A DNA stretch of 57,586 nucleotides from an uncultured SAR116 cluster alpha proteobacterium (GCA_902537945.1 CACBDG010000015.1:1-57586); one strand, 5' to 3'; numbered from the stretch's first letter, positions 9,383 through 18,670 are shown. A program made the numbers and translations. Notes: generated by a model not told the origin, from the sequence alone.

Positions 9383-10143
9383 AAACTATCCTTTTTAAGC
9401 CTAATTTCCCCAAATGACACAGGGGCCTCATTACTACTTAAACCAATTGACTCAATAAAACTATTATCATCTGCTCTAAAGAATGGGTTAATTTTCTTTT
9501 CTATTCCTAAATTAAATGGAACAGTCGGTAATCCCTTCTTTCTTTTTTCTTTAATATCGGAACTAACTTTATTTAATAAAGTATTTGAAGAATCAATATA
9601 ATTAACAAATTTCATATTAGATAATGTATACTCATGACCACAAAAGACAGTTGTATCATCTGGCAAAGATCTAAGTTTAACTAAACTTGACCACATTTGA
9701 TCCATTGTACCTTCAAAAACTCGGCCACAACCTAAATAAAATAAAGTATCTCCTGAAAACAGACATTTTTCTTCTGGCATATAAAAACAAACATGACCTA
9801 ATGTATGACCAGGTGTATGTATAACTTTTGAAAACACTCCTGCAATATTAAGAGTTTCATTATCAGAAACAAACATATCAACGTTAGATATTCGCTTCTT
9901 ATCATAATAAGGAGCAATTAATTTCGATTTGTAAACATTTAAAAGTTTATTGTTACCTCCAATATGATCATGATGGTGGTGAGTATTTATTATTTCATCT
10001 AAATGCCAATTTTTACTCTTCAAAAACTTTATTACGGGCTCTGCTTCTCCTGGGTCTATTACGCTTGTTAAATTTTTTTGTTCATTTCTTAATAAATAAA
10101 CATAATTATCAGACAAAGCATTTATTATAGAAATCTCAAGCAT
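9379..10143 (-). CDS. gloB: Hydroxyacylglutathione hydrolase (glyoxalase II)
   Basis: 254 residues, the usual length for GloB. The metallo-beta-lactamase metal motif is THHHHDHIGG, followed by HTPGHTLGHVC (third metal-binding region), GDTLFYLGCGR and FCGHEYT. The C-terminal helical domain ends with FFRADD, the usual glutathione-site segment. It hydrolyses S-lactoylglutathione in methylglyoxal detoxification. AAAGGAT precedes the ATG. It is divergent from the chorismate mutase gene. Confidence 0.95.
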   Translation of the reverse strand: MLEISIINALSDNYVYLLRNEQKNLTSVIDPGEAEPVIKFLKSKNWHLDEIINTHHHHDHIGGNNKLLNVYKSKLIAPYYDKKRISNVDMFVSDNETLNIAGVFSKVIHTPGHTLGHVCFYMPEEKCLFSGDTLFYLGCGRVFEGTMDQMWSSLVKLRSLPDDTTVFCGHEYTLSNMKFVNYIDSSNTLLNKVSSDIKEKRKKGLPTVPFNLGIEKKINPFFRADDNSFIESIGLSSNEAPVSFGEIRLKKDSF

Positions 10144-10272
10144 TTTAATCCTTTAAAATTGAAAAATTGTTAAGCAACTTATAAAAATTATCGTATTATA
10201 TAAATTAATATAATCAAAAAGTTTATTTTATTTAATTAAAGTATATATATGTATGTATGATAGAGGCAAAAC

Positions 10273-10806
10273 ATGAATAATATTGAATTAGATAAACTTA
10301 GAATTAAAGTAGATGAAATTGACAAAAACTTGTGTCAATTAATCATGGAGAGACAATCTTTGGCCTCTAGGATTATGGATGCGAAAAAGGGTGAATTTCC
10401 TTTTGACCCTAAAAGAGAAGAAGATTTAATAAAAAAACTGGTTAATCTTGGTTTAGACAAGTTTTTAGTTGAAAAAGTTTGGCGTCAAATTATTTCCTCT
10501 AATTTGTCGATGCAAAAAATTATTAAAATTGGTGTAGCAGGAAATGATGATGAAATTAAATCAGCTTATTTGTCTCATTTTGGAAACTATTTTAAAACTA
10601 AATATTTCTCCAGTGTTGTAAGTTTGCTTGCCTCACTCGAAAAAAAAGACATAGAAATTGGTTTTATCGATAGTGAAAGTATTAATAAATTAAAAAAAGA
10701 GACAGAAATCAAAGTAAACTTTGTTGTGATTGCAAATGTACCCCTATACAAAAATATTAATCAAAAAGATTATAGTATTGTCAAATTAAAAAAAGAAGAA
10801 ATATAG
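10273..10806 (+). CDS. Chorismate mutase (AroQ type) with uncharacterised C-terminal domain
   Basis: 177 residues. Residues 1-80 form the all-helical AroQ chorismate mutase: LDKLRIKVDEID, then LIMERQSLASRI, FDPKREEDLIKKL, and VEKVWRQIISSNLSMQ with the family's basic and acidic active-site residues. It converts chorismate to prephenate. Residues about 85-177 are not needed for AroQ activity; IKIGVAGNDDEI and IEIGFIDSESI loosely resemble a worn-down periplasmic-binding-like (prephenate dehydratase-type) fold. Followed by the aminotransferase after 8 bases and by prephenate dehydrogenase, so the cluster makes tyrosine and probably feeds phenylalanine. GAGGC precedes the ATG. Confidence 0.88.
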   Translation: MNNIELDKLRIKVDEIDKNLCQLIMERQSLASRIMDAKKGEFPFDPKREEDLIKKLVNLGLDKFLVEKVWRQIISSNLSMQKIIKIGVAGNDDEIKSAYLSHFGNYFKTKYFSSVVSLLASLEKKDIEIGFIDSESINKLKKETEIKVNFVVIANVPLYKNINQKDYSIVKLKKEEI

Positions 10807-10814
10807 GTTCCATA

Positions 10815-11903
10815 ATGGATTTTCCCTCTCCAAGATCAAATCTTGTAAAATTGCAAACCTACAAACCAAACTTTGGTAAAAGTAAAACAAATAATTTAAT
10901 TAGATTGTCAGCAAATGAAAGTGCTTTAGGCGCATCCTTGGATGCTATTGAGGCGCTTAAGTCTTTCTCTAAAGATCTTAATAGATATCCACCACAGGTA
11001 AGTGATGAATTGGTAAACGCCATATCTAAAAGATATTCAATTGAAAAGAAAAAAATTATTTTAGGTAATGGTTCAGATGAGTTGATATCAATTCTTGCTC
11101 AAACTTTTTTGAATACCAACGATGAAGCAATTTACACAGAATTTGGGTTCCTTCAATTTCCTCAAGCAATTTCTATAGCAGGTGCGAAGGGAGTTGTTGC
11201 AAATGATGTTAACTTTACAGCTAATGTTGACAACATTCTATCAAAGATTAACAAAAATACTAAAATGATATTTCTTGCAAACCCTAATAACCCAACTGGC
11301 ACGTTTATTCCAAAGAAAGAAATGATGAGATTACATGAATCAATACCTTCAAATATCCTATTAGTTTATGACGCGGCATACTCGGAATATGTAGTTAATA
11401 ATGATTATTCAGACGGGAGTGAATTGGCAGGCGAAAATGAAAATGTGATTATGTTAAGAACATTTTCAAAATTACATGGCTTAGCTTCTTTAAGGCTAGG
11501 ATGGGGTTATGCTTCTGAAAAAATAATAGATAACCTTATGAAAGTTCGTGGACCATTTAGTGTTAACACTGCTGCAATCATGGCAGGTATTGCTGCATTA
11601 GAAGATTTGGAGTTTCAAAATAAATCTGTTAAACATAATCTCAAATGGATGTCATGGTTTGAAAAAGAATTACAATCACTAAATTTAGATTTTCAATATT
11701 CCATTACAAATTTTCTACTTATAAGATTTCCTTGTAATAACAAGCACAATGCTCAAAACGCAGAAAATTTTCTAGCTTCAAAAGGAATATTAGTTAGAGG
11801 TATGAAAGTTTATGGTTTACCAAATCACCTTAGAGTCTCTATTGGTAATGAAACACAAAACCTAAGGTTTTTAGAAGAACTGAAGATATTTTTAGAAAAT
11901 TAA
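10815..11903 (+). CDS. hisC: Histidinol-phosphate/aromatic aminotransferase
   Basis: 362 residues, fold type I PLP enzyme. Key segments: NGSDELI, NPNNPTGTF (PLP-contacting Asn), VYDAAYSEY (Asp and Tyr contacts), and the PLP lysine in TFSKLHGLASLRLGWGYA. The C-terminus has FPCNN and LRVSIGNETQN. The family covers HisC and aromatic aminotransferases. Its place between chorismate mutase and prephenate dehydrogenase implies transamination of aromatic keto acids or prephenate in addition to, or instead of, histidine synthesis. Confidence 0.9.
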   Translation: MDFPSPRSNLVKLQTYKPNFGKSKTNNLIRLSANESALGASLDAIEALKSFSKDLNRYPPQVSDELVNAISKRYSIEKKKIILGNGSDELISILAQTFLNTNDEAIYTEFGFLQFPQAISIAGAKGVVANDVNFTANVDNILSKINKNTKMIFLANPNNPTGTFIPKKEMMRLHESIPSNILLVYDAAYSEYVVNNDYSDGSELAGENENVIMLRTFSKLHGLASLRLGWGYASEKIIDNLMKVRGPFSVNTAAIMAGIAALEDLEFQNKSVKHNLKWMSWFEKELQSLNLDFQYSITNFLLIRFPCNNKHNAQNAENFLASKGILVRGMKVYGLPNHLRVSIGNETQNLRFLEELKIFLEN

Positions 11904-11905
11904 CT

Positions 11906-12784
11906 ATGGATCAAAAATTTCAAAAAATTTCTATAATTGGTTTAGGTTTAATTGGAACTTCAATACTTCATGCCATAAGGGCAAAAAAAGATGAGTATAT
12001 AACAACTTATGCTTTTGATATTAACCCTGAACATAGAAATACTGTTTTGAAAATGGGTATAGCGACTTTTGTTTCTGATAATATACATGATGCTATAATG
12101 GAAGCTGATTTAGTAATACTCTCTATTCCAGTAGGCTCTATGAAAACTGTTGCAAGTTTAATTTCTTCTTCATTGAAAGATGGTGCCGTAGTTACCGATA
12201 CTGGATCTACTAAAAGTTCTGTTATAAATGATGTTAGTCCATTTATACCCAAAAATGTTTTTTTTATACCATCTCACCCTCTTGCAGGTACAGAATATTC
12301 TGGACCTGAATCGGGATTTAGTTCACTATTTGAAAATAGATACTGGTTAATAGTGAGTGATAAGAAAACAGATCAGACAAAAAGACTTACTAGTTTCTTT
12401 AATGACTTAGGTTCTATAGTTGAGACTGTAAGTGCAGAATACCACGATAAAATTCTTGCTATTACCTCTCATTTACCGCATTTAATCGCATACACTATTG
12501 TTGGTACAGCTTCTGATCTGGAGGCAGATTTAAAGAATGATGTAATAAAATTTTCTGCTTCTGGATTTAGAGATTTTACACGAATTGCTGCCTCTGATCC
12601 AATTATGTGGAGGGATGTTTTTTTAAACAACTCAGAAGCTGTTCTTGAAATGTTACAAAGATTTAATGAAGATTTGTCTGATCTTCAAAAAGCTATTCGA
12701 AAAAAAGAAGGTGAAAAGTTACACTCTTTTTTTTCTAGGACAAGATCAATACGTAAAAAAATAATTGAAGCAGGTCAGATATAA
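11906..12784 (+). CDS. tyrC: Prephenate/cyclohexadienyl dehydrogenase
   Basis: 292 residues. Rossmann motif IIGLGLIGTS near the N-terminus; SIPVGSM; DTGSTKSSV; the catalytic-region HPLAGTEYSGPE; SHLPHLIAY; and FSASGFRDFTRIAASDPIMW. These define the TyrA/TyrC family that oxidatively decarboxylates prephenate or arogenate to the tyrosine precursor. No ACT or chorismate mutase domain is fused. Start is 2 bases after the aminotransferase stop, consistent with an operon. Some genomes call this gene tyrA. Confidence 0.92.
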   Translation: MDQKFQKISIIGLGLIGTSILHAIRAKKDEYITTYAFDINPEHRNTVLKMGIATFVSDNIHDAIMEADLVILSIPVGSMKTVASLISSSLKDGAVVTDTGSTKSSVINDVSPFIPKNVFFIPSHPLAGTEYSGPESGFSSLFENRYWLIVSDKKTDQTKRLTSFFNDLGSIVETVSAEYHDKILAITSHLPHLIAYTIVGTASDLEADLKNDVIKFSASGFRDFTRIAASDPIMWRDVFLNNSEAVLEMLQRFNEDLSDLQKAIRKKEGEKLHSFFSRTRSIRKKIIEAGQI

Positions 12785-12790
12785 AAAAAT

Positions 12791-13405
12791 TTAAATGCCA
12801 AAAATTTTTATTCTTAAGCTAGCAACAATATATTTACAAAATTCTTTAAACACTAGACTAAATGTTTGATGTGAGTTAAGCCATTTGCTTATTTTATGTT
12901 TTCTAGGTGTAATAGTAAAAGTATAAATTTTAAGGTTTGGCATGCTATTATTAAACTCTAAAATAGCTCTTGGCATATGATAGTTACTAGTAACTAATAA
13001 AAATTCCTTTATATCATTTTTTTTTGTCCACTTTAAAGTCTCACTAGCATTAGTAAAAGTATTTTTAGATACACTATCTAGTTCGATACAGCATTTGATT
13101 AAATCTGAATTAAAATTTGCTCCTAACTGTTTCTTCAAACTATTTTTAGTAAAACCTTTGCCTGTTCCACTAACAAGTATTTTAAAGGAATTTTTTTTTG
13201 TTTTTTCAAAATCATTTATAATTTTTAAACCATCTTTAATTCTATTGGTTCCACCTGTTAATATAACAATGTTAGAGCTTTTCTTGCTGTTAAAATTCTG
13301 AAAAGATAAAACTTTTTCTTTGAAGATAAATAATTCAATAAAAAAAATAGTCAAAATTGAAGTTATAGTAAAAATTAAAAATATTTTTAAAATTCTGAAT
13401 AACAT
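12791..13405 (-). CDS. YdcF-like (DUF218/ElyC-SanA-type) membrane-anchored protein
   Basis: 204 residues. One N-terminal membrane helix (about 5-28) is followed by the DUF218 domain: IVILTGGTNRIKDGLKI, LVSGTGKG, and LLVTSNYHMPRAILEF. Proteins of this family sit in the cell envelope and are tied to peptidoglycan or polysaccharide metabolism in a few species; exact activity is unknown. It converges on tyrC with 6 bases between stops and is divergent from the zinc-ribbon gene. Confidence 0.82.
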   Translation of the reverse strand: MLFRILKIFLIFTITSILTIFFIELFIFKEKVLSFQNFNSKKSSNIVILTGGTNRIKDGLKIINDFEKTKKNSFKILVSGTGKGFTKNSLKKQLGANFNSDLIKCCIELDSVSKNTFTNASETLKWTKKNDIKEFLLVTSNYHMPRAILEFNNSMPNLKIYTFTITPRKHKISKWLNSHQTFSLVFKEFCKYIVASLRIKIFGI

Positions 13406-13436
13406 AAAAATTTCGTTTCAATTTGGTTCAAACATG

Positions 13437-13466
13437 TTGGCAAAAAAATTTATGTTAGTATACAAT
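13437..13466 (+). promoter_or_regulatory. Promoter of the zinc-ribbon protein gene
   Basis: TTGGCA (13437-13442) and TACAAT (13461-13466) are 18 bases apart in the divergent gap, giving a start near 13473. AAGGAA (from 13491) then precedes the ATG at 13504. Confidence 0.55.
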
Positions 13467-13503
13467 AAATGATTATTTTAATAATTTCACAAGGAATTTT
13501 TAT

Positions 13504-14346
13504 ATGCTTGAAACGTGTAAATCATGTGGAACAGTATTTGAAGTGGATGAAAATACAATCACGAACAACATTAAGTGGTTAAAATGTTGTGTTTGTAATA
13601 AAAAATGGATTTTATCGTCAAGATCCGATAAAACATCAATCCAAGAAAATTCTGAAATTAAGAGTAATTCTGAAAAAGTAAAAGAAGAATTAGCTTCTAT
13701 AAAATCAGTTGTAGAGGATAAATCTAAAATATTGGCAAAAAAACCAAATCCTGTTCTTGATCAAAAAAATAAAAGTGTTGCTGAAATAGCCTCAGAGTTG
13801 TCGATATCTAAATTAAATGAGACTGAAAATAAAATACAAAAACCGATAGGGGTTAACGATAAAAATAAAGCAAAAAGAATAAGTATATTACCATTTTTTA
13901 TAATTGCCTTTGGTTTAGCATTTTTCTTTGCAATATATTTTCGATCTACTTTAATAAGTTACAGTTTTTTATATTTTCCATCTTATACAGAAAACTACAT
14001 TAAAAAAATTAATAATTTATTAAATAAATTTCAATTACCTATTTTATCTGACATTAACAATTTAAACCTAATTGACTTTATTGCCACAGTTCAAGAAAAA
14101 CAGGTTAGATTTACTGGAGTAATAAAAAATATTTCAAAAAGACCGATGTTAGTGCCAAGGATTAATATATTAGCAATAAGGGAAGACAGAAAAATTATTC
14201 TAGAAAAAGTCTTGATTTTAGATGATAAAATTATTCCTCCGAATTCCAAAATAAGTTTTAATAAAGTAATTAAAGAAGTAATACAAAATAATAGAGAAAA
14301 TATAACTGTAAAAGCTACTTTAGTAAAAAAAGTTTTTGATTATTAA
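13504..14346 (+). CDS. MJ0042-type zinc-ribbon membrane protein
   Basis: 280 residues. The N-terminal 40 residues are a zinc ribbon with C-x2-C (CKSCGTVFEV) and CCVCNKKWIL, the MJ0042 type found at the start of many alphaproteobacterial membrane proteins. A charged low-complexity linker follows. One membrane helix (about residues 127-147, ILPFFIIAFGLAFFFAIYF) leads to a C-terminal domain of about 110 residues, presumably periplasmic, resembling DUF3426. Function unknown. The stop overlaps the convergent lysA stop by 4 bases. Confidence 0.8.
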   Translation: MLETCKSCGTVFEVDENTITNNIKWLKCCVCNKKWILSSRSDKTSIQENSEIKSNSEKVKEELASIKSVVEDKSKILAKKPNPVLDQKNKSVAEIASELSISKLNETENKIQKPIGVNDKNKAKRISILPFFIIAFGLAFFFAIYFRSTLISYSFLYFPSYTENYIKKINNLLNKFQLPILSDINNLNLIDFIATVQEKQVRFTGVIKNISKRPMLVPRINILAIREDRKIILEKVLILDDKIIPPNSKISFNKVIKEVIQNNRENITVKATLVKKVFDY

Positions 14347-15605
14347 TTAAAGTCTATTATTTTTTCTTTTAATATTGTGTCTTGAATAGTATCAATTTGT
14401 TTCAATTTATATGATTTTCCATTGTAAATCAAAATTTCTACTGCATCAACCCTAGCATTATAATTTGATTTCATTACAGAAGCATAAGCTCCTGCAGTTC
14501 TTATTGTTAAAAGATCATCACTTTTTACTTCAACTAACTCTCGATCAAGAGCAATAAAATCACCAGTCTCACAAATTGGACCAACAATATCAACTGTGTT
14601 TGATCGCCCTATTTTACTTTTTACAGGCTCTATTTTGTGGTACGCATCATATAAAGTAGGTCTAATTAAATTATTCATTGCGGCATCAATTACAATAAAT
14701 TTTTTATCCTTATTTTTTTTGTTCCTTATAACCTTCGTAATTAGAATTCCTGCTTCAGCTATTAGTATCCTACCAGGTTCAAAGCTTAATTGGTATTCAG
14801 ATTTAAGAAAAATGTCAGAAATAATTTTTTTATAAGCAATAAAATCTGGTTTCTTATTTGAATCATAATGTATTCCAATCCCTCCTCCTAAATCTAAAGT
14901 GGGTACTTTATATCCATTTTTTTTAAGATTATCAGCGATGCTTTTAAGATTAAGATAAGCTTTCATGAAAAAATTAAAATCAAATATTTGAGAACCAATA
15001 TGAACTCCTAAACCAACTGGATTAATGTAATCTAATTCATGTAGTTTTTTATAAATTGAAACTACATCTTCGTTGTCAATTCCAAACTTAGTCTCTTTTT
15101 CTCCAGTTGATATTTTCTTGTGAGTATCTGGCGCAATGTCAGGATTTATCCTTAAACAAATATTCGCTGTTATCTTAAGCTTTGATGCAATATCATAAAT
15201 GTCATAAAGTTCTTCTTCTGACTCAATATTAAACTGTAAAATTTTATTTCTTAATGCTATTTCAATTTCATTTTTATCTTTCCCAACACCAGAAAAAATT
15301 ATTTTATTTGGAGCTATTCCAGCTGCAAGACACTTGTGAAACTCACCAATAGATACAATGTCAGCCCCTGCTCCTAACTTCCCAAAAAATTTAATTATAT
15401 TCACTGAATCATTTGCCTTAACAGCATAATGAATATTTCCTTTAACATTTTTCACAGTATTTTGAAAGACTTCGTATCTTTCTTTTATTAAGCCTGTATC
15501 GTATATAAATAATGGTGTGCCGTATTTTGCTGTAAGAGTTTCTATTTTAATACCTTGAACATTAAGCTCACCATTTTCATCTCTGTAAAAACCTGAAGGA
15601 TACAT
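14343..15605 (-). CDS. lysA: Diaminopimelate decarboxylase
   Basis: 420 residues, the family's usual size. The PLP-binding Lys63 is in HYAVKAND. Later come IVSIGEF, GLGVHIGSQI, LDLGGGIGIHYD, EPGRILIAEAG and GPICETGDF with the active-site Cys contributed to the partner subunit. It makes lysine from meso-diaminopimelate. It is the third gene of an argH-lptM-lysA run on the minus strand, the usual order for the LptM lipoprotein. Confidence 0.97.
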   Translation of the reverse strand: MYPSGFYRDENGELNVQGIKIETLTAKYGTPLFIYDTGLIKERYEVFQNTVKNVKGNIHYAVKANDSVNIIKFFGKLGAGADIVSIGEFHKCLAAGIAPNKIIFSGVGKDKNEIEIALRNKILQFNIESEEELYDIYDIASKLKITANICLRINPDIAPDTHKKISTGEKETKFGIDNEDVVSIYKKLHELDYINPVGLGVHIGSQIFDFNFFMKAYLNLKSIADNLKKNGYKVPTLDLGGGIGIHYDSNKKPDFIAYKKIISDIFLKSEYQLSFEPGRILIAEAGILITKVIRNKKNKDKKFIVIDAAMNNLIRPTLYDAYHKIEPVKSKIGRSNTVDIVGPICETGDFIALDRELVEVKSDDLLTIRTAGAYASVMKSNYNARVDAVEILIYNGKSYKLKQIDTIQDTILKEKIIDFN

Positions 15606-15612
15606 AATAAAT

Positions 15613-15726
15613 CTAATTTTTAGCTATGATTTCTGAAGGTTTTATAGGTGCATCTTTTCTTCCGCAACCATAAAAAGAAACAGACGAAAATAATATAACA
15701 ACTAGAAGTATGATTTTGAAATTCAT
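15613..15726 (-). CDS. lptM: LptM-like small lipoprotein (YifL family)
   Basis: A 37-residue gene lies in the gap between argH and lysA. The protein starts MNFKIILLVVILFSSVSFYG, a lipoprotein signal, with the lipobox cysteine at residue 21 and then GRKDAPIKPSE. The C-G-x-K-x-P-x-x-P pattern right after the lipobox matches LptM, which in E. coli assists oxidative maturation of the LptD/LptE outer-membrane complex. Its position directly upstream of lysA is the typical one. AAGGG about ten bases before the ATG is a ribosome-binding site that overlaps the end of argH. Confidence 0.85.
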   Translation of the reverse strand: MNFKIILLVVILFSSVSFYGCGRKDAPIKPSEIIAKN

Positions 15727-15732
15727 TCTTTA

Positions 15733-17145
15733 TTATCCCTTTAAAAATCTTTTCTTAGCATGTTTAATTGCTTTTAAAACATTTTTTGGTGCTGTTCCAC
15801 CATAAGAGGTTCTGCTTGAAACAGAATTTTGAACCTTTAGAACTTCTAAAATTTTTAGATCTGCGTTAGGAACAACACTTTGAATATCCTCTAAAGCTAA
15901 ATCTTCTAAAGAAGACAATTTTGTTTCAGCTAACAAAACTATTCTTCCTGTTAAATGATGAGCTTCTCGGAAGGGTATATTAAGATTTTTAACAAGGTAA
16001 TCCGCCAAGTCTGTCGCAGTTGGATAACCCTTTTGAAGTGCTTCCATCATTTTTGTAGGAATAGGTTCTATTTCCTTAATAATACCATCCATGTTAAGAA
16101 GGCATAGTTCAATATGTTTAGCAGTATCAAAGACTGGCTCTTTATCTTCTTGCATATCCTTTCCATATGTCATTGGCAGTCCTTTTAGTACAGTCATTAA
16201 ACCTATCAAATTACCAAATATTCTGCCAGGTTTAGCCCTAATCAATTCAGCTGCATCAGGATTTCTTTTTTGAGGCATTATACTAGAGCCAGTTGTAAAC
16301 TTTTCTGGTAATCTAACAAAATCAAACCTGTCAGAGGACCAGAGGACTAGTTCTTCTGCTAATCTAGATAAATGTATGGCTATTAATGATGATGCAGACA
16401 TAAATTCAATAGCAAAATCTCTATCAGAAACAGCATCCATAGAATTTTCAGTAGGTTTGCTAAAGCCAAGTTTGTCTGCTACAAAATATCTGTCTATTGG
16501 GTAACTAGTCCCTGCTAAAGCGGCAGAACCCAAAGGTAACTCACTCATTCTTTTTCGACAGTCAAGTAGTCTACCCCTATCTCTACCCAACATTTCTACG
16601 TAAGCTAACAGATGATGTCCAAACGTAACTGGTTGACCAACTTGAAGATGAGTATAACCAGGCATTAAAAGATCATAATAGATTTCTGATTTTTCAATAA
16701 GTGTTCGTTGCAAATTTTTCAGACTTAATTCTATTTGATCAATTTTTTTTCTAAGCCATAATTTGATATCAGTAGCAACTTGATCATTCCTTGATCTAGC
16801 AGTATGTAATTTTTTGCCAGGCTCTCCTATTATTTCCACTAACCTATTTTCAATATTCATGTGTATATCTTCTAGTTTAGTTGAGAAATTAAATTCATTA
16901 TTAGATATTTCTTTTTTTATTTGTTCTAAACCGGACTTAATAGATAAATACTCTTTTTTAGAAATAATATTTTGTCTAGATAGCATTTCTGAATGTGCCA
17001 ATGATCCTTCAATATCTTCGACATAAAGAATCTGATCAAATTTAATTGATGAATTAAACTCCTCCATTAACTCACTGAGAGATGTGGTAAATCTTCCACC
17101 CCACATTTTATTATTATTTTGTTTATTTAAACTATTTTTTTTCAT
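15733..17145 (-). CDS. argH: Argininosuccinate lyase
   Basis: 470 residues. MWGGRFTTSLSELMEEFNSS at the N-terminus, TARSRNDQVATD, PGYTHLQVGQPVTFGHHLLA, and the fumarase-superfamily signature GSSIMPQKRNPDAAELIR are all present. It cleaves argininosuccinate to arginine and fumarate. Divergent from tlpA, an arrangement common in Alphaproteobacteria. On the minus strand TTGATT (17175-17180) and TATAGA (17153-17158) with 16 bases between could be its promoter. Confidence 0.97.
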   Translation of the reverse strand: MKKNSLNKQNNNKMWGGRFTTSLSELMEEFNSSIKFDQILYVEDIEGSLAHSEMLSRQNIISKKEYLSIKSGLEQIKKEISNNEFNFSTKLEDIHMNIENRLVEIIGEPGKKLHTARSRNDQVATDIKLWLRKKIDQIELSLKNLQRTLIEKSEIYYDLLMPGYTHLQVGQPVTFGHHLLAYVEMLGRDRGRLLDCRKRMSELPLGSAALAGTSYPIDRYFVADKLGFSKPTENSMDAVSDRDFAIEFMSASSLIAIHLSRLAEELVLWSSDRFDFVRLPEKFTTGSSIMPQKRNPDAAELIRAKPGRIFGNLIGLMTVLKGLPMTYGKDMQEDKEPVFDTAKHIELCLLNMDGIIKEIEPIPTKMMEALQKGYPTATDLADYLVKNLNIPFREAHHLTGRIVLLAETKLSSLEDLALEDIQSVVPNADLKILEVLKVQNSVSSRTSYGGTAPKNVLKAIKHAKKRFLKG

Positions 17146-17198
17146 TTTACTATCTATATTAAATATTAAGTCATAATCAACTTAAAGTATTACTTAAC

Positions 17199-17732
17199 AT
17201 GCTTATATCAAATTTTAATAAAAAAATATTATTATTATTATATCTTGCATTTTTGTCTGGAAATGCCTGTGCAGTTGAATACCTGGATAAAATAAATGAT
17301 AAAATAAAATTTCCAACTTTGGAGGTTCTGGATAGTCATGAAAAGCCTTTAATATTAAAATTTAATCAAGATTCGAAAAAAAAAGGTTTTGTAATTAATT
17401 TTTGGGCTACTTGGTGTATTCCATGTAAAAAAGAGCTACCTGATCTAAGTTTATTGAAATTTAAGATTAAAAAATACAATATTGATGTTTTGACCATATC
17501 AATAGATAAAAAAAATATTAAAGACCAACTTGAATTTTTATTCAACAATGGTGCTTCAAATTTAGATCACTTCTTTGATAAAGAAATGAAAATTTTTAGA
17601 GCATTGAAATTAAGAGGGGTTCCTACAACTATAATAGTTGATCGAAATAGTTTCATAATTTCAAAACATGAGGGCATTCTAAAATGGGGGGAAGATGAAA
17701 CTATTTATAAAATAAAAAACTTATTTAATTAG
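17199..17732 (+). CDS. tlpA: TlpA-like thiol:disulfide oxidoreductase
   Basis: 177 residues. An N-terminal signal sequence or anchor (LLLLYLAFLSGNACA) leads to a thioredoxin fold with the active-site motif WATWCIPCKKELP and cis-Pro in RGVPTTIIVD. TlpA proteins reduce periplasmic disulfides, for instance during cytochrome oxidase copper-site assembly; ctaA elsewhere in the window shows the organism makes heme A. The 3' end overlaps the convergent etfA by 12 bases. Confidence 0.88.
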   Translation: MLISNFNKKILLLLYLAFLSGNACAVEYLDKINDKIKFPTLEVLDSHEKPLILKFNQDSKKKGFVINFWATWCIPCKKELPDLSLLKFKIKKYNIDVLTISIDKKNIKDQLEFLFNNGASNLDHFFDKEMKIFRALKLRGVPTTIIVDRNSFIISKHEGILKWGEDETIYKIKNLFN

Positions 17733-18650
17733 TTTCTCCATTTCTGGCACAGTTTTAAATAAATCGTCGGCAAGCCCATAGTCTGATACAGTAAAAATAG
17801 GAGCCTCCTCGTCCTTATTAATTGCAACAATCACCTTACTATCTTTCATACCCGCTAAATGTTGAATTGCACCAGAAATACCAGCAGCTATATATAAGTT
17901 TGGTGCAACCACTTTTCCAGTCTGGCCCACTTGCCAATCATTAGGCACATAACCAGCGTCTACTGCCGCTCTACTTGCTCCCATTGCTGCTCCGAGTTTG
18001 TCAGCTAATTTTTCTAGAACTTTAAAGTTTTCGGCTGACCCAAGTCCTCTTCCACCTGACACAACAATATCAGCAGCAGTTAATTCGGGTCTTTCATTTT
18101 GTGAAAGTTCTGAATTAATATATTTTGTTAATTCAGAATTTTCTTCAGCATTAATAGATACAGCTTCAACTTGATTTTGAATAAATGAAGTTTTTTCAAA
18201 TGCTGTTGTCCTTACAGTGATAACTTTACATGAGTCTTCGCTCTTGCAAGTTGCTATAGCATTGCCAGCATAAATCGGTCTCTTAAAAGTATTTTCATCT
18301 ATAATTTCAATTATATCTGGAATAATCATTACATCTAGCAAAGCAGCTAGACGAGGAGCTATATTTTTTCCATTAGCTGTATTTGAAAATAAAATGTGAG
18401 AATAATTTTGTGCAATAGATTTAATCAGTATAGATAAGTTTTCAGCTATTGAGTTTTTATATATTTCATTATTGCAATAAAGAACTTGATTGATACCCTC
18501 AATTTTGCATGCATTATCAATGACCTCTTGGCAGTTGTGACCAACAACTAACAAGTCAGTTTCACTAATCTGTTTGGCTGCGTTTACAGTATGTAATGTA
18601 GCAGGCAAAAGTTCACGATTATTATGTTCAGCTATAGCAAGTACTTTCAT
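17721..18650 (-). CDS. etfA: Electron transfer flavoprotein subunit alpha
   Basis: 309 residues. The C-terminal FAD domain has VVSGGRGLGSAENF, GAAMGASRAAVDAGYVP, VGQTGKVVAPNLYIAAGISGAIQHLAGM and VIVAINKDEEAPIF, all canonical. With EtfB it carries electrons from acyl-CoA and other dehydrogenases to ETF-ubiquinone oxidoreductase. It lies 20 bases downstream of etfB on the same strand. Confidence 0.97.
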   Translation of the reverse strand: MKVLAIAEHNNRELLPATLHTVNAAKQISETDLLVVGHNCQEVIDNACKIEGINQVLYCNNEIYKNSIAENLSILIKSIAQNYSHILFSNTANGKNIAPRLAALLDVMIIPDIIEIIDENTFKRPIYAGNAIATCKSEDSCKVITVRTTAFEKTSFIQNQVEAVSINAEENSELTKYINSELSQNERPELTAADIVVSGGRGLGSAENFKVLEKLADKLGAAMGASRAAVDAGYVPNDWQVGQTGKVVAPNLYIAAGISGAIQHLAGMKDSKVIVAINKDEEAPIFTVSDYGLADDLFKTVPEMEKLIK

Positions 18651-18670
18651 TTTATATTCCCTTAGTTTTT

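Noticed and set aside
10159-10185. Promoter TTGAAA/TATAAA before the chorismate mutase gene
   Set aside because: The spacer is only 15 bases and several equally weak alternatives exist in this AT-rich gap.
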